Positions 19,369 to 30,304 of a stretch of 35,885 bases of DNA are shown here, piece by piece (position 1 is the stretch's first letter; each line of letters starts with the position of its first letter). The DNA is from Pseudomonadota bacterium (GTDB lineage: Bacteria; Pseudomonadota; Gammaproteobacteria; Eutrophobiales; Eutrophobiaceae). Position numbers and translations under genes: made by a program. The stretch is taken from the NCBI GenBank assembly GCA_022562175.1, contig JADFPU010000005.1:1-35885 (forward strand), written 5' to 3'. Below the pieces are notes generated by a model. That model did no database searches. It was not told the DNA's origin and saw only the letters and a program-made list of their open reading frames with translations.

Positions 19369-19403
19369 CAAAAAAAAAAGGCGCACTATGAAAGTGCGCC
19401 TTT
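19369..19403. terminator. Bidirectional intrinsic terminator between parC and porin gene
   Basis: An 11-bp perfect stem AAAGGCGCACT / AGTGCGCCTTT with loop ATGAA is preceded by a run of ten A bases. On the minus strand this gives a GC-rich hairpin followed by a long T-run, a strong terminator for the porin gene. On the plus strand it has only a short T tract and could also stop parC transcription. Confidence 0.85.
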
Positions 19404-19443
19404 ACAAGTTCGAGGTGAACTTTTCTTGTTTTAAGCTAACAGC

Positions 19444-20655
19444 TTACCAAAGCAGGAAACCACCGATTGAGAAGGTATCAACATCTTCGAAGCCGAAGAA
19501 ATCAGACTCATAGCTGCCATATTCGGCAATGACCTTCAGCCAGGAGTTGACATCATGATAGACACCCACCGTCCACAGTTGGTTGGTGGTCTTGACTGCA
19601 CCAGGAGTTTGATCATTGGACTCACCGTAGCTGATACCGAGCTTGGTGGTACCATTAAAGGTGTATGCACCCTGGATAATGTAACCATCACTGTCTGATT
19701 CAACACAGGAAGCTGCGCAAGCAGCATCACCAGCACCACCCAGGTTAAATAAGACGCTGCCTAGTGCCTCACCATCATAGTAGCTCCCCATGAAATTAAA
19801 ACCACCAAAATTGATATCAACACCGATGTTGTAGCCAAAGGAGGTCGATTCAGTCGTTGTGGTACCTACGGTGATTTCCTGTTCCTGCCAGAGAAAACCG
19901 ACCCAGACACCAAAACTACCACCATCAAACGCGGTATTGTAGTTGGCTTCTGCCTGAAACTGGGGGGTGTCCGTTTCACTTATGTTACCAACACCAATTG
20001 GCTCTTGGGGATCAAAGATAGCGATATCCAGCACAAAGCCATTGATATCCGGCGTGGTATATTTGAACTGAGTACGAAAGTCAGGGTAGACATAACCGAA
20101 ACCGATTCGGCCTAAGCCCGTACCAGAACCATCAGGCCCTGCTAAGGCACCCATACCAAACAAGGTATAATCCTTGAGGATGGCCTGACGCTGGAACAGT
20201 GATAGAGTACGACCTGCAGTGATGGTACCGAAGTCACCTGAGACACTGAAGAATACTTCACGCATATCGATCGAAGGACCTGAACCAAACAGGCCGGCTT
20301 TATTGAGACGTCCGGTTTTATTCAATGATGAATCCGGGGCAAAAGTAATCTGACCCGTACCCTTCAGCCCATTGATCTCCGGGGACTTGACAGTGAAGGT
20401 GTGGAATGCTGGCAACAAGCCTTCTTGCAAGTGGGCACTGTCCTCTTGACAGTTAGTTGGGCTAAAACAATTAGCACCAGGACTAAATTCAAAATCGGAT
20501 TGTGTATAGAACAGATTGACGAAGCCGCCGTAGCTAACTTCCCAACCATTGTCACCGCCTAATACGATGGCAGCATTCGCTGGCACACTCAGCGCTGTTG
20601 CCAACACGACGGAACCGAAAGCGGTAGCCAACTTTATTTTATTAAATTTTTTCAT
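19444..20655 (-). CDS. Outer membrane porin (gram-negative porin, Porin_4-like)
   Basis: The protein of about 403 residues starts with a signal peptide (KKFNKIKLATAFGSVV..., cleavage near VPANA-AIVLGG) and continues as alternating beta strands, for example VSYGGFVNLFYTQSDFE and FGTITAGRTLSLFQRQAIL, ending in a C-terminal aromatic residue (FSIGGFLLW) as OMP assembly by BAM requires. A Cys-containing loop (CFSPTNCQ and CAASC) may form disulfides. It would be a passive trimeric channel. Two start codons are adjacent (ATG at 20658 and 20655). AGGAGG at 20662-20667 is 3 bases from the first and 6 from the second, favouring 20655. A strong terminator follows. Confidence 0.88.
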   Translation of the reverse strand: MKKFNKIKLATAFGSVVLATALSVPANAAIVLGGDNGWEVSYGGFVNLFYTQSDFEFSPGANCFSPTNCQEDSAHLQEGLLPAFHTFTVKSPEINGLKGTGQITFAPDSSLNKTGRLNKAGLFGSGPSIDMREVFFSVSGDFGTITAGRTLSLFQRQAILKDYTLFGMGALAGPDGSGTGLGRIGFGYVYPDFRTQFKYTTPDINGFVLDIAIFDPQEPIGVGNISETDTPQFQAEANYNTAFDGGSFGVWVGFLWQEQEITVGTTTTESTSFGYNIGVDINFGGFNFMGSYYDGEALGSVLFNLGGAGDAACAASCVESDSDGYIIQGAYTFNGTTKLGISYGESNDQTPGAVKTTNQLWTVGVYHDVNSWLKVIAEYGSYESDFFGFEDVDTFSIGGFLLW

Positions 20656-20661
20656 CATTAT

Positions 20662-20667
20662 CCTCCT
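20662..20667 (-). promoter_or_regulatory. Strong Shine-Dalgarno of the porin gene
   Basis: AGGAGG is a perfect anti-16S match, consistent with an abundant outer-membrane protein. Its spacing argues for the second of two adjacent ATG codons as start. Confidence 0.6.
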
Positions 20668-21050
20668 AAAAGAAAATAAACGTACTAATTTTTAAAACGT
20701 TTTAAACTTAACTCTCGATATTAAGTTTGGCCTCCCCAGCCTAATTACCCCTTAACATATGTTCGGTGAGTCCCCAAGGCACCAAGAGACTGAATATTTC
20801 TAGTAGTCTTCTCTTCTGCACAGACGTAGTGGAAAAATACACTCATTTCAACGCCATTGCAACATTAAGAAACATATATACAACATCAATGCCGGATAGT
20901 GTTACAACTGTATCAATTCAGCAACACACAGGCCTGTTATAGCGACGAATCATTGATTGCAGAGACGGCCGTTATTTATCGTTGTTGACAGCCTGGAATT
21001 TAGCCCAAGCCACTGATTTGTAATATGTTAGTTTCAAGAAAATGCGCCTC

Positions 21051-21160
21051 AGCAAGCTGACAGAGTATTAACACGTCATGCCGGGCCCCAACAAAATAAG
21101 CAACCGCTGAAGCTTGTCCCGTACTTGATACGGGAGCGGACTTTGCTCACTGGGCAATGA
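21051..21160. repeat. Degenerate copy of the dispersed repeat at 31657-31775
   Basis: CAAGCTGACAGAGTATTAAC-ACGTCATGCCGG here matches CAAGCGGACAGGGTATTAATAACGTCATGCCGG at 31660, and CCGCTGAAG ... GAGCGGACTTT matches CCGCTGAAAGCGGACTTT. In this copy the small CCGCTGAAAGCGG hairpin is opened by an insert containing its own hairpin, CCCGTACTTGATACGGG (21118-21134). It carries no coding potential. Confidence 0.6.
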
Positions 21161-21263
21161 TTGTTCGACTTTATATTCCTAACAAAGTCTACCTCCTCCA
21201 TCGGCTTTGGCTGGAAAAAGCTTCCGCTCCTCGGCAAGTGTTCCTGCGTCCGCTGTCGGTCTC

Positions 21264-21340
21264 CGTTCCAGACTCGACTCTACCGATTCCTTGCCTGGAA
21301 TCGTGCCGCCTACTTTGTATAGGCGTCCCTGGAGTCGTCT
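21264..21340. repeat. Palindromic-module repeat, copy A
   Basis: CGTTCCAGACTCGACTCTACC (21264 on) followed by GATTCC-TTGCCT-GGAATC and CGTGCCGCCTACTT aligns with 23582-23632. The stem sequence differs between copies while complementarity is kept. A further stem GCCTAC-TTT-GTATAGGC follows at about 21306. Confidence 0.6.
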
Positions 21341-21524
21341 CACGACACTCATACTTCACATATATAATGTCCATGGCAGTCATAACAAGCCCTCTCTGCC
21401 TATATAGCAAGATACTTTCCATAGAATAGTCTAATGTAGAAAGTGAGTGGTACCGGTATGTATGAAATGAATGATAAAACAAAATAAATTCTTGTTTACG
21501 GTGGTTTGGAAGGAACCCGCAGGG

Positions 21525-21725
21525 CGACTGAAATATTACGACAATCAATGCCCCGACAGGAATTTCTGCAGCATAAAGGCCAATGCCAGTGGCGGATACA
21601 GTATGAAGGAGATTGGTGAATACTATCGGTTACACTACTCGATAATCAGTTGTATTATTAATAAGTATTGTGTAGGAAAAAAGCAGGACTTGGCCCATTT
21701 ATTTCAGTCCTTGCTTGTTACTTAA
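21525..21725 (+). pseudogene. Remnant of REP-associated tyrosine (Y1) transposase C-terminus
   Basis: The frame reads YDNQCPDRNFCSIKAN, then ASGGYSMKEIGEYYRLHYSII and ends GKKQDLAHLF. This is the DnaA-like helix-turn-helix tail of REP-associated Y1 transposases (consensus GYSxKEIGxxFGLHYSxVSRI). The catalytic HUH/Tyr domain is absent upstream, where the sequence changes to repeats. It is therefore a 3' fragment only, and the Shine-Dalgarno and start of any 84-residue ORF (21471) are not convincing. Palindromic repeats lie directly upstream, as expected for RAYT neighbourhoods. The catalase gene begins 26 bases later. Confidence 0.6.
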
Positions 21726-21751
21726 TTCAACTATATATACAGAGTAAAATA

Positions 21752-23227
21752 ATGAGCAAGCACACCTTAACAACCGCTACAGGCTCACCTGTTGCAGATG
21801 ATGACAACAGTATCAGTATTGGAGAGCATGGAGCTTTAACTTTTGATAACCACTATACCTTTGAAAAACTAGCTCATTTTAATCGTGAACGCATCCCTGA
21901 GCGTGTAGTGCATGCGAGAGGAACCGGAGCTTATGGTACCTTCACAGTCAGCGACTCACTAAAAGATTACACTATTGCAAGCTTCTTGCAGGAGAAAGGA
22001 CAGAAAACAGATGTTTTTGTGCGCTTTTCTACAGTAGGTGGTGGCCAGGATTCAAGTGATTACGCCCGCGATCCCAGAGGGTTTTCTATTAAATTTTATA
22101 CTGACCAGGGCAATTACGATATGGTCGGCAATAACACGCCTGTTTTCTTTTTGCGTGATGCGATTAAGTTTCCAGACTTTATTCATTCGCAAAAAAAGAA
22201 TCCACGAACTAACTTGCCTGACCCGGCCGCCATTTATGAATTCTGGGCGAATCATCCACAATCGTTGCATCAAGTAACTATTTTGATGTCAGATCGAGGT
22301 ATTCCGGCATCCTACCGGAATATGCACGGCTTTGGTTCACACACTTTCAGTTTTTGGAATGATAAAGCTGAGCGTGTCTGGTTCAAGTGGCATTTTAAAA
22401 GCAATCAGGGCATTAAATGCCTGAGTAATGAAGAAGCCGCCGTCGCGTCTCCTTCCGGTGCACAACAAGATTTGGTTGAGGCCATCGATCGGGGTGATTT
22501 TCCGAGCTGGACAGCTAAAGTGCAGATCATGACCGTAGAAGAAGCACGCAATTATTCAATAAATCCCTTTGACCTTACCAAAATATGGCCGCATGCTGAT
22601 TTTCCATTGATTGAGGTCGGACAACTCGAATTGAACCGCAACGTTGATAACTACTTTGCAGAAACTGAACAGGCATGTTTTGCACCGAGTAATCTAGTGC
22701 CTGGCATAGGAGTTTCTCCCGATAAGATGTTGCAGGGTCGATTACTGGCTTATCAAGATGCACACCGCTACCGCGTCGGCGTGAATGCAAACCAGCTGCC
22801 TGTCAATGCTGCCAGATGCCCCGTTCATCACTATCAAAAAGATGGCGCAATGGCCGGTATGTGTACAGCCCAGGGTGACACGAAAATTCAAGGCCCAGGT
22901 GTTAATTATTATCCAAACGACCAGATCAATCAGGGTGCACCGGTCCCCCAGCCGTCAATTGAAGAACCACCTTTGCCAGTATTGGAAAATGCATGGGTTA
23001 AACGCTATGGCATATCTGATGATGAAGATCACTATAGCCAGGCGGGTGATTTATTCCGTCTTATGAATGAATCACAAAAAAGTCAACTAGCAACCACCAT
23101 TGCAGAAGGCCTGGTGAATGCAACAGAGTCAGTGCAGCAACGAATGCTTGAACAGTTTAGAAAGGCTGATCCTGACTATGCTGATCGCATTGATTCTATA
23201 ATGGGTACTTTAGGACAAAAAACATAA
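21752..23227 (+). CDS. katA: Monofunctional heme catalase (small subunit, clade 3)
   Basis: This enzyme disproportionates hydrogen peroxide to water and oxygen. The 491-residue protein starts at ATG 21752 with MSKHTLTTATGSPV, the typical start of clade 3 catalases; the frame is open further upstream only through the transposase remnant. Catalytic His54 lies in ERVVHARGTGAYG, distal Asn127 in YDMVGNNTPVFFLRD, and the proximal heme ligand Tyr334 in GRLLAYQDAHRYR. Residues near 180-210 bind NADPH in the family. No signal peptide is present, so it is cytoplasmic. Shine-Dalgarno is weak (AGAGTAA). No OxyR gene is adjacent and no clear operator was recognised. Confidence 0.95.
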   Translation: MSKHTLTTATGSPVADDDNSISIGEHGALTFDNHYTFEKLAHFNRERIPERVVHARGTGAYGTFTVSDSLKDYTIASFLQEKGQKTDVFVRFSTVGGGQDSSDYARDPRGFSIKFYTDQGNYDMVGNNTPVFFLRDAIKFPDFIHSQKKNPRTNLPDPAAIYEFWANHPQSLHQVTILMSDRGIPASYRNMHGFGSHTFSFWNDKAERVWFKWHFKSNQGIKCLSNEEAAVASPSGAQQDLVEAIDRGDFPSWTAKVQIMTVEEARNYSINPFDLTKIWPHADFPLIEVGQLELNRNVDNYFAETEQACFAPSNLVPGIGVSPDKMLQGRLLAYQDAHRYRVGVNANQLPVNAARCPVHHYQKDGAMAGMCTAQGDTKIQGPGVNYYPNDQINQGAPVPQPSIEEPPLPVLENAWVKRYGISDDEDHYSQAGDLFRLMNESQKSQLATTIAEGLVNATESVQQRMLEQFRKADPDYADRIDSIMGTLGQKT

Positions 23228-23874
23228 CGAATAATAACAATAAGTGGGGTTACCTATTAGCCGACCCCGGTCAACAAGGCGCAGAAATATCTGAGGATAA
23301 ACACCCAGTATAATGTATTTAATTAACCCCAGCCTTGTACTCGGGTCCGAATTTTCAATTAAAGAAGCGCAACAGTCACCGTTTTTTGCTCCTGCAAAAA
23401 CGGCATACACTACATCCTGGTAGATAACCCTTCTGGATTAAAGCTTTGGTAATCAGCATCATTCTATGATCCTAGAATCCGCAGTTGGGCCGGTTTTTTG
23501 CTAGATAACATGTTGGAAAACTAGTTCCAGACGTTTTCACCCGAATATGTCCTATATTCGTCCAGACGTTCTCTCGACCTTCGTTCCAGACACGGCTCTA
23601 CCGATTACATCCCTGTAATCGTACCTCCTCCTTCCATGCAGTCGTCCTGCGTCCATGCAGTCGTGTTTGCCTGGCTGGCGTAGTGAGGCGTGGTGCAGGG
23701 ATGCACCGTTAACAGAGCGAAGGATGCAAAAATCGAGCTAATGGCCGCTGCCTTAGTGAGTTGACGTGCAGGGACCTCGGTACCCCCTTGTGGGTGTGCA
23801 CAAATATCGCGAGCGCAGGAGCGATGATTTCACATAGCCAGGCGGGCAAACCCGTCAACAAACAAGCTTATGAA
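23228..23874. other. Gene-free interval between catalase and purA, with palindromes
   Basis: No gene is supported in these 647 bases. Short hairpins are frequent: ATTCTA-TGATCC-TAGAAT (23461-23478), CGAATA-TGTCC-TATATTCG-like (about 23542-23560), GATTACA-TCCC-TGTAATC (23603-23620) and GGTGCA-GGGA-TGCACC (23691-23706). The convergent TGGGGTTA / TTAACCCCA near 23245 and 23320 may be a loose inverted repeat. No classic terminator with a T-run was seen after either gene. Confidence 0.6.
23582..23632. repeat. Palindromic-module repeat, copy B
   Basis: CGTTCCAGACACGGCTCTACC followed by GATTACA-TCCC-TGTAATC and CGTACCTCCTCCTT corresponds to copy A at 21264. The hairpin arms differ from copy A (GATTCC/GGAATC) yet remain complementary. 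Adjacent TCCATGCAGTCGTCCTGCG and a second CATGCAGTCG continue the modular pattern. Confidence 0.6.
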
Positions 23875-26455
<2,581 letters not shown>

Positions 26456-26460
26456 CTCTC

Positions 26461-26646
26461 TCAGCGAATAAAATAAAGCAGACAAAGCCCCAGTATCATG
26501 CTGGACAAGCCAATGAATCTCAGCGTGGCATTACTAAGTTGCACAGCCATCATAAACATCTTACGTAACGCGTCGGGATTTATAAACGGCGTGATTCCTT
26601 CCAGGATAAGAACCAGCGCGATTGCGCTCAACAGTTCAGTCCACAT
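26461..26646 (-). CDS. DUF2065 small membrane protein (YjeT-like)
   Basis: This 61-residue protein matches the DUF2065/YjeT family, found between hflC and purA or hisZ in proteobacteria. It has two hydrophobic segments, residues about 5-22 (LLSAIALVLILEG) and 42-60 (FIGLSSMILGLCLLYF), joined by a basic loop with NPDALRKMF, the family's conserved part. Its function is unknown. The stop is 5 bases before the hisZ ATG, suggesting coupled translation. Confidence 0.85.
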   Translation of the reverse strand: MWTELLSAIALVLILEGITPFINPDALRKMFMMAVQLSNATLRFIGLSSMILGLCLLYFIR

Positions 26647-26713
26647 CTGCCAAGTGATAAGTCATATGTGGTTTTACGGCATAAAGCCGGTGTTCCGCTC
26701 CGACTTTATCGAC

Positions 26714-27592
26714 TTATTCCCCTAGCCCTAATTTACCATCTGGATGATTGAAATATTTAAAAAATTCGGTATTCGGCTGCAATATAAGGATGTCTCTAGT
26801 ACCACTGAAAGTGGTTTTATAGGCATTTAAACTACGGTAAAAGGCATAGAACTCCTCATCCTTGCCAAACGCAGCGGCATAGATCTCGGTTGACTGTGCA
26901 TCACCTTCACCTTTAACTATTTCTGCATCACGATAGGCGTTCGCCAATATCACTTCGCGTTCACGATCCGATTTCGCCCGGATTCTTTCTGCAGCTTCCG
27001 CCCCTCTGGCGCGGAAACCCTTGGCAACGCGTGTACGCTCAGCCTGCATGCGGCTGTAGACAGAGCTGCTCACTTCTGCAGGCAGATCAATTCGCTTGGT
27101 CCGAACATCCTCGACTGTGATGCCCATTTCTTCAGGTAATTTGGACGTGGTGATTCTGACAATCTCCATGATCTCGTCACGATCACCTGCAACGACCTCC
27201 TGTACAGTACGTTTACCAAACTCATTACGTAAACCACTATTTATCCGCTGCCCAAGCAGGCCATTGGCATACGTTACGTCACCACCGCGTGTAGCGTTGT
27301 AGAATTTAGCCACATCGGAGATACGCCACTTTGCGTAATAATCGACTATCACGTCTTTTTTCTCAGCGGTCAGAAACCGTTGCGGTTCCTGATCGAGGTT
27401 TAACAGGCGAATGTCAAACTTCCGCACCGTGTTGACCCAGGGAAATTTAAAATACAAGCCGGCTGTATAATCGGATCGCGTAATCTCACCAAACCTAAAC
27501 ATGATCGCCTGTTCCCATTGTTGTACCCTGAACAATGAAAATGAAGCAAGGATGGCAATTGCTATAATAGGGATAAAAATCTTTGCATACAT
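26714..27592 (-). CDS. hflC: HflC, FtsH protease modulator (SPFH family)
   Basis: HflC forms with HflK the large periplasm-facing membrane cage that surrounds and modulates the FtsH protease. The 292-residue protein has an N-terminal membrane anchor (IFIPIIAIAILASFSLFRV), an SPFH/prohibitin domain (FPWVNTVRKFDIRLL, LLGQRINSGLRNEFG) and a charged helical region RVAKGFRARGAEAAERIRAKS typical of HflC. It starts one base after the hflK stop (TAA-T-ATG), so translation is almost certainly coupled. Confidence 0.95.
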   Translation of the reverse strand: MYAKIFIPIIAIAILASFSLFRVQQWEQAIMFRFGEITRSDYTAGLYFKFPWVNTVRKFDIRLLNLDQEPQRFLTAEKKDVIVDYYAKWRISDVAKFYNATRGGDVTYANGLLGQRINSGLRNEFGKRTVQEVVAGDRDEIMEIVRITTSKLPEEMGITVEDVRTKRIDLPAEVSSSVYSRMQAERTRVAKGFRARGAEAAERIRAKSDREREVILANAYRDAEIVKGEGDAQSTEIYAAAFGKDEEFYAFYRSLNAYKTTFSGTRDILILQPNTEFFKYFNHPDGKLGLGE

Positions 27593-27593
27593 A

Positions 27594-28736
27594 TTATCTT
27601 AGCCCCCGGTTTCTGCTATCCAGACGTCCACGTAGCTGCCCCGCTTGCGTTACATTGCTATCCAGGTTGAAGTCACGTGGAATGTTAAAAGATTGGGTTC
27701 TACCCGGATCATTTATCAATCGATCAATGGGTATATACATCAGGTTGTTACTGCCCTCGGTGTCAAGCAATACCTTATTGGTGCTTGATAAGACTGCTTC
27801 AATCGATTCCAGATACAGGCGTTGCCGCGTGATTGCCGGCGCCCGTTGATACTCCGTGAATAATTGCTCGAACCGCGATGCCTCACCTTCCGCCATGGCA
27901 ATGACTCTTGCCTTGTAGCCAGTTGCTTCTTCGCGTAAGCGTGCCGCCGCACCACGCGCCTTCGGAATAATATCATTGCGATAAGCCTCCGCTTCGTTGA
28001 CCAGGCGCTGTTCATCCTCGCGCGCCTTGATCGCATCATCAAATGCCGCCTTGACTTCTTCCGGGGGTTTTGCCGGTTGCATTTCCACTGTTGATATCGT
28101 GATACCTATGCGGTAATCATCCAGGGTTTCCTGAATAAGTACAAATTGCTGTTGCGCGATCTGGCTGCGCCCTTCAGTCAGCACAAAATCCAGTGTACTT
28201 TTACCGATCACCTCACGGACTACACTCTCGATCACCTGGCGCAGTGTCGCAGTCGGGTCGGCGACATTGAACAGGAAAGCCGATGGATCATCGATCCGCC
28301 ACTGCACCGCCATCTCAACATCGACAATATTTTCATCCTGGGTGAGCATGTGGGCCTTGTGCGTCAGCGGTCGTACCTGTTCGACATTAACAATCATGAC
28401 TTCCTCGATCGGTCTTGGTAACCGTACGTTGAGGCCTGGCTGCCAGGTCTGTTGATAGGCACCAAAACGTAACACCACGCCCCTGTCCTGCTGGTCAATA
28501 AAATAGACCATGTCAGTGGCTGCGAAGATACCGACAATCAGCACGATCAGCACCCATAGTAAAGCTGGTGGTTTGCCACCACTGCCAACACCCGTCGATC
28601 GTTTGCCAAACAAGCCGCCCAGGCCTTGCTGCATTTTACGGACGATTTCGTCCAGATCCGGCGGCCCCTCTCCGTTACCCCGTTTACCCCAGGGATCTTT
28701 ACCTTTATTACCGTCAGGCGGTTCATTCCAGCCCAT
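27594..28736 (-). CDS. hflK: HflK, FtsH protease modulator (SPFH family)
   Basis: The 380-residue HflK has a cytoplasmic Gly/Pro/Asn-rich N-terminus (MGWNEPPDGNKGKDPWGKR), a single membrane segment near residues 56-76, and an SPFH domain with DQQDRGVVLRFGAYQQT, LPRPIEEVMIVNVEQVR and MLTQDENIVDVEMAVQW. The following coiled-coil arm, rich in Ala and Glu, ends near VLLDTEGSNNLMYIPIDRL. It partners with HflC and modulates FtsH-dependent degradation of membrane and regulatory proteins. It lies 84 bases after hflX. Confidence 0.95.
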   Translation of the reverse strand: MGWNEPPDGNKGKDPWGKRGNGEGPPDLDEIVRKMQQGLGGLFGKRSTGVGSGGKPPALLWVLIVLIVGIFAATDMVYFIDQQDRGVVLRFGAYQQTWQPGLNVRLPRPIEEVMIVNVEQVRPLTHKAHMLTQDENIVDVEMAVQWRIDDPSAFLFNVADPTATLRQVIESVVREVIGKSTLDFVLTEGRSQIAQQQFVLIQETLDDYRIGITISTVEMQPAKPPEEVKAAFDDAIKAREDEQRLVNEAEAYRNDIIPKARGAAARLREEATGYKARVIAMAEGEASRFEQLFTEYQRAPAITRQRLYLESIEAVLSSTNKVLLDTEGSNNLMYIPIDRLINDPGRTQSFNIPRDFNLDSNVTQAGQLRGRLDSRNRGLR

Positions 28737-28820
28737 TCAATTTACTCCCGATAACAGCTGTTTAGAAATACTACAAAAATATGTTCATGATGCGAGCTAA
28801 GATCTAATAGTATCACAAAG

Positions 28821-30101
28821 TCATTCCTGTAACAGACTCACATCCAGATCATGATCACGACAGAGTTTTTCCAGCGAGGCTGCATCAATATTAATGTGCA
28901 TGACCCAACCGCCAATCTCATCCAGATGTTCTTCAGACACTGTGCCATAGGTAAACAGACTTGCGCGCAGTTTACTGGCGCTGACCGGGATCCTCAATAT
29001 ATGTTGCTGCCTCAGTGGTGCGACATGGCTGCATATTAATGTCTTTAACTGCTCAAGCCCGTCACCGCTTGCAGCCGATAACCAGATACTCGGTGTTTCA
29101 TCCGGATACTGTTCCACACGTGTGGTCATATCAGGGTTTTGATCAATTTTGTTAAACACAAGAATTTGTGGGACCGTTGCCGCACCGATTTCGTCGATCA
29201 CCTTATCTACCTGTTGCATATGTGAAGACCGCTCCTCGTCATTAACGTCAATGACATGTAACAGCAAATCCGCCTCTTTAATCTCATCCAATGTAGCATG
29301 GAAGGCGTTAATGAGATCATGCGGGATATGCCGGATAAAACCGACCGTGTCACTCAGGATCAGCGTTTGTCCGGGACCAATATCGAGCTTACGCAGCGTC
29401 GTATCCACAGTCGCGAACAACTTGTCAACGGCGTACACAGAGGCACCTGTCAGACTGTTAAACAATGTCGATTTACCTGCATTGGTATAACCCACCAGGG
29501 AAACCAGCGGGGTCATTGTACGCTTGAGCAAGCGCCTGCCCTGATGACGCTGTTGACTGACTTTCCGCAGGCGGGAATTGATGGTTTTTATACGTTTGCC
29601 TATCAACCTGCGATCTGTCTCCAACTGCGTCTCACCTGGACCACGTAAGCCGATACCGCCTTTTTGTCTTTCCAGGTGTGTCCAGACTCGAACCAACCGA
29701 CTCGATAGATATTGTAACTGGGCAAGCTCCACCTGCAGTTTGCCTTCGTGGCTTTTTGCCCGTTGGGCAAAGATATCAAGTATCAGTCCGACCCGGTCAA
29801 TGACACGACACGTCAATTCACGTTCCAGATTGCGCTCCTGTGCAGGACTTAGAGCGTGATTAAAAATGACTACATCGGCCGCTACAACGCTAAGCAGATT
29901 TTTTAGTTCTTCAAGCTTGCCAGTGCCAATAAAATATTTTGCATTGGGGACATCGCGTTTACCGGTCAGGGTTTGCTGTATGCACAAGGCTGCTGATTCA
30001 ACCAGTTGGATGAATTCATCGAATTCCTCATTAAACTGAGCAGCTCGAAAATCGATATGAACCAGGACGGCTTTTTCTGCGCCTGTCACAGCTTCGTTCA
30101 A
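28821..30101 (-). CDS. hflX: Ribosome-associated GTPase HflX
   Basis: HflX splits stalled 70S ribosomes, for example after heat stress. The 426-residue protein has an N-terminal HflX domain (VLVHIDFRAAQF, NHALSPAQERNLERELTCRVIDR), a middle glycine-rich RGPGETQLETDRR motif, and the G domain: Walker A GYTNAGKSTLFN, DTVGFI and NKID. The frame begins with TTG at 30101 (LNEAVTGAEKAVLVHIDF); a GTG four codons on is the alternative. An in-frame TGA lies ten codons upstream and no good Shine-Dalgarno is visible. An imperfect 25-bp inverted repeat with the 3' end of hfq ends 33 bases before this start. Confidence 0.95.
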   Translation of the reverse strand: MNEAVTGAEKAVLVHIDFRAAQFNEEFDEFIQLVESAALCIQQTLTGKRDVPNAKYFIGTGKLEELKNLLSVVAADVVIFNHALSPAQERNLERELTCRVIDRVGLILDIFAQRAKSHEGKLQVELAQLQYLSSRLVRVWTHLERQKGGIGLRGPGETQLETDRRLIGKRIKTINSRLRKVSQQRHQGRRLLKRTMTPLVSLVGYTNAGKSTLFNSLTGASVYAVDKLFATVDTTLRKLDIGPGQTLILSDTVGFIRHIPHDLINAFHATLDEIKEADLLLHVIDVNDEERSSHMQQVDKVIDEIGAATVPQILVFNKIDQNPDMTTRVEQYPDETPSIWLSAASGDGLEQLKTLICSHVAPLRQQHILRIPVSASKLRASLFTYGTVSEEHLDEIGGWVMHINIDAASLEKLCRDHDLDVSLLQE

Positions 30102-30134
30102 ACTAATAGACCAAACAAAGAAAATATCTCAACT

Positions 30135-30304
30135 GCCAGAAGCCTGTCCGGCAATAGAAGCCGTAGCGAGGCAAAGCTGTTTTGAGTCAGATTTTTTCAT
30201 AATGTGAGACGAATAACACCGCTATTTAACGAATATGTCGGGGCATATCCGGCTAAAATCAGCTGTTCCGCAGGTGTCTTTCTATTGCCGGACAGACTCC
30301 TGGC
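30135..30304. repeat. 25-bp inverted repeat joining hfq 3' end and hflX leader
   Basis: Arms 30135-30159 and 30280-30304 are complementary at 23 of 25 positions, including 16 perfect base pairs in a row (CTGTCCGGCAATAGAA core). In RNA the two remaining mismatches are G-U pairs, so the transcript could form a complete 25-bp helix closing a 120-base loop. Arm 2 covers the last hfq codons and stop TAG; arm 1 lies in the hflX leader. Confidence 0.65.

Larger units (their letters stand above)
20668..21470. other. Gene-free interval upstream of porin and catalase, rich in repeats
   Basis: This stretch holds the porin 5' region (palindrome AAAACGTTTT at 20694-20703), a degenerate dispersed repeat (21051-21160) and a palindromic module array (21200-21360). 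No convincing gene was found in either direction: the frames here lack family signatures and run through the repeats. Confidence 0.6.

Noticed and set aside
21157-21429. 90-residue frame upstream of catalase
   Set aside because: It runs through palindromic repeats and has no protein signature.
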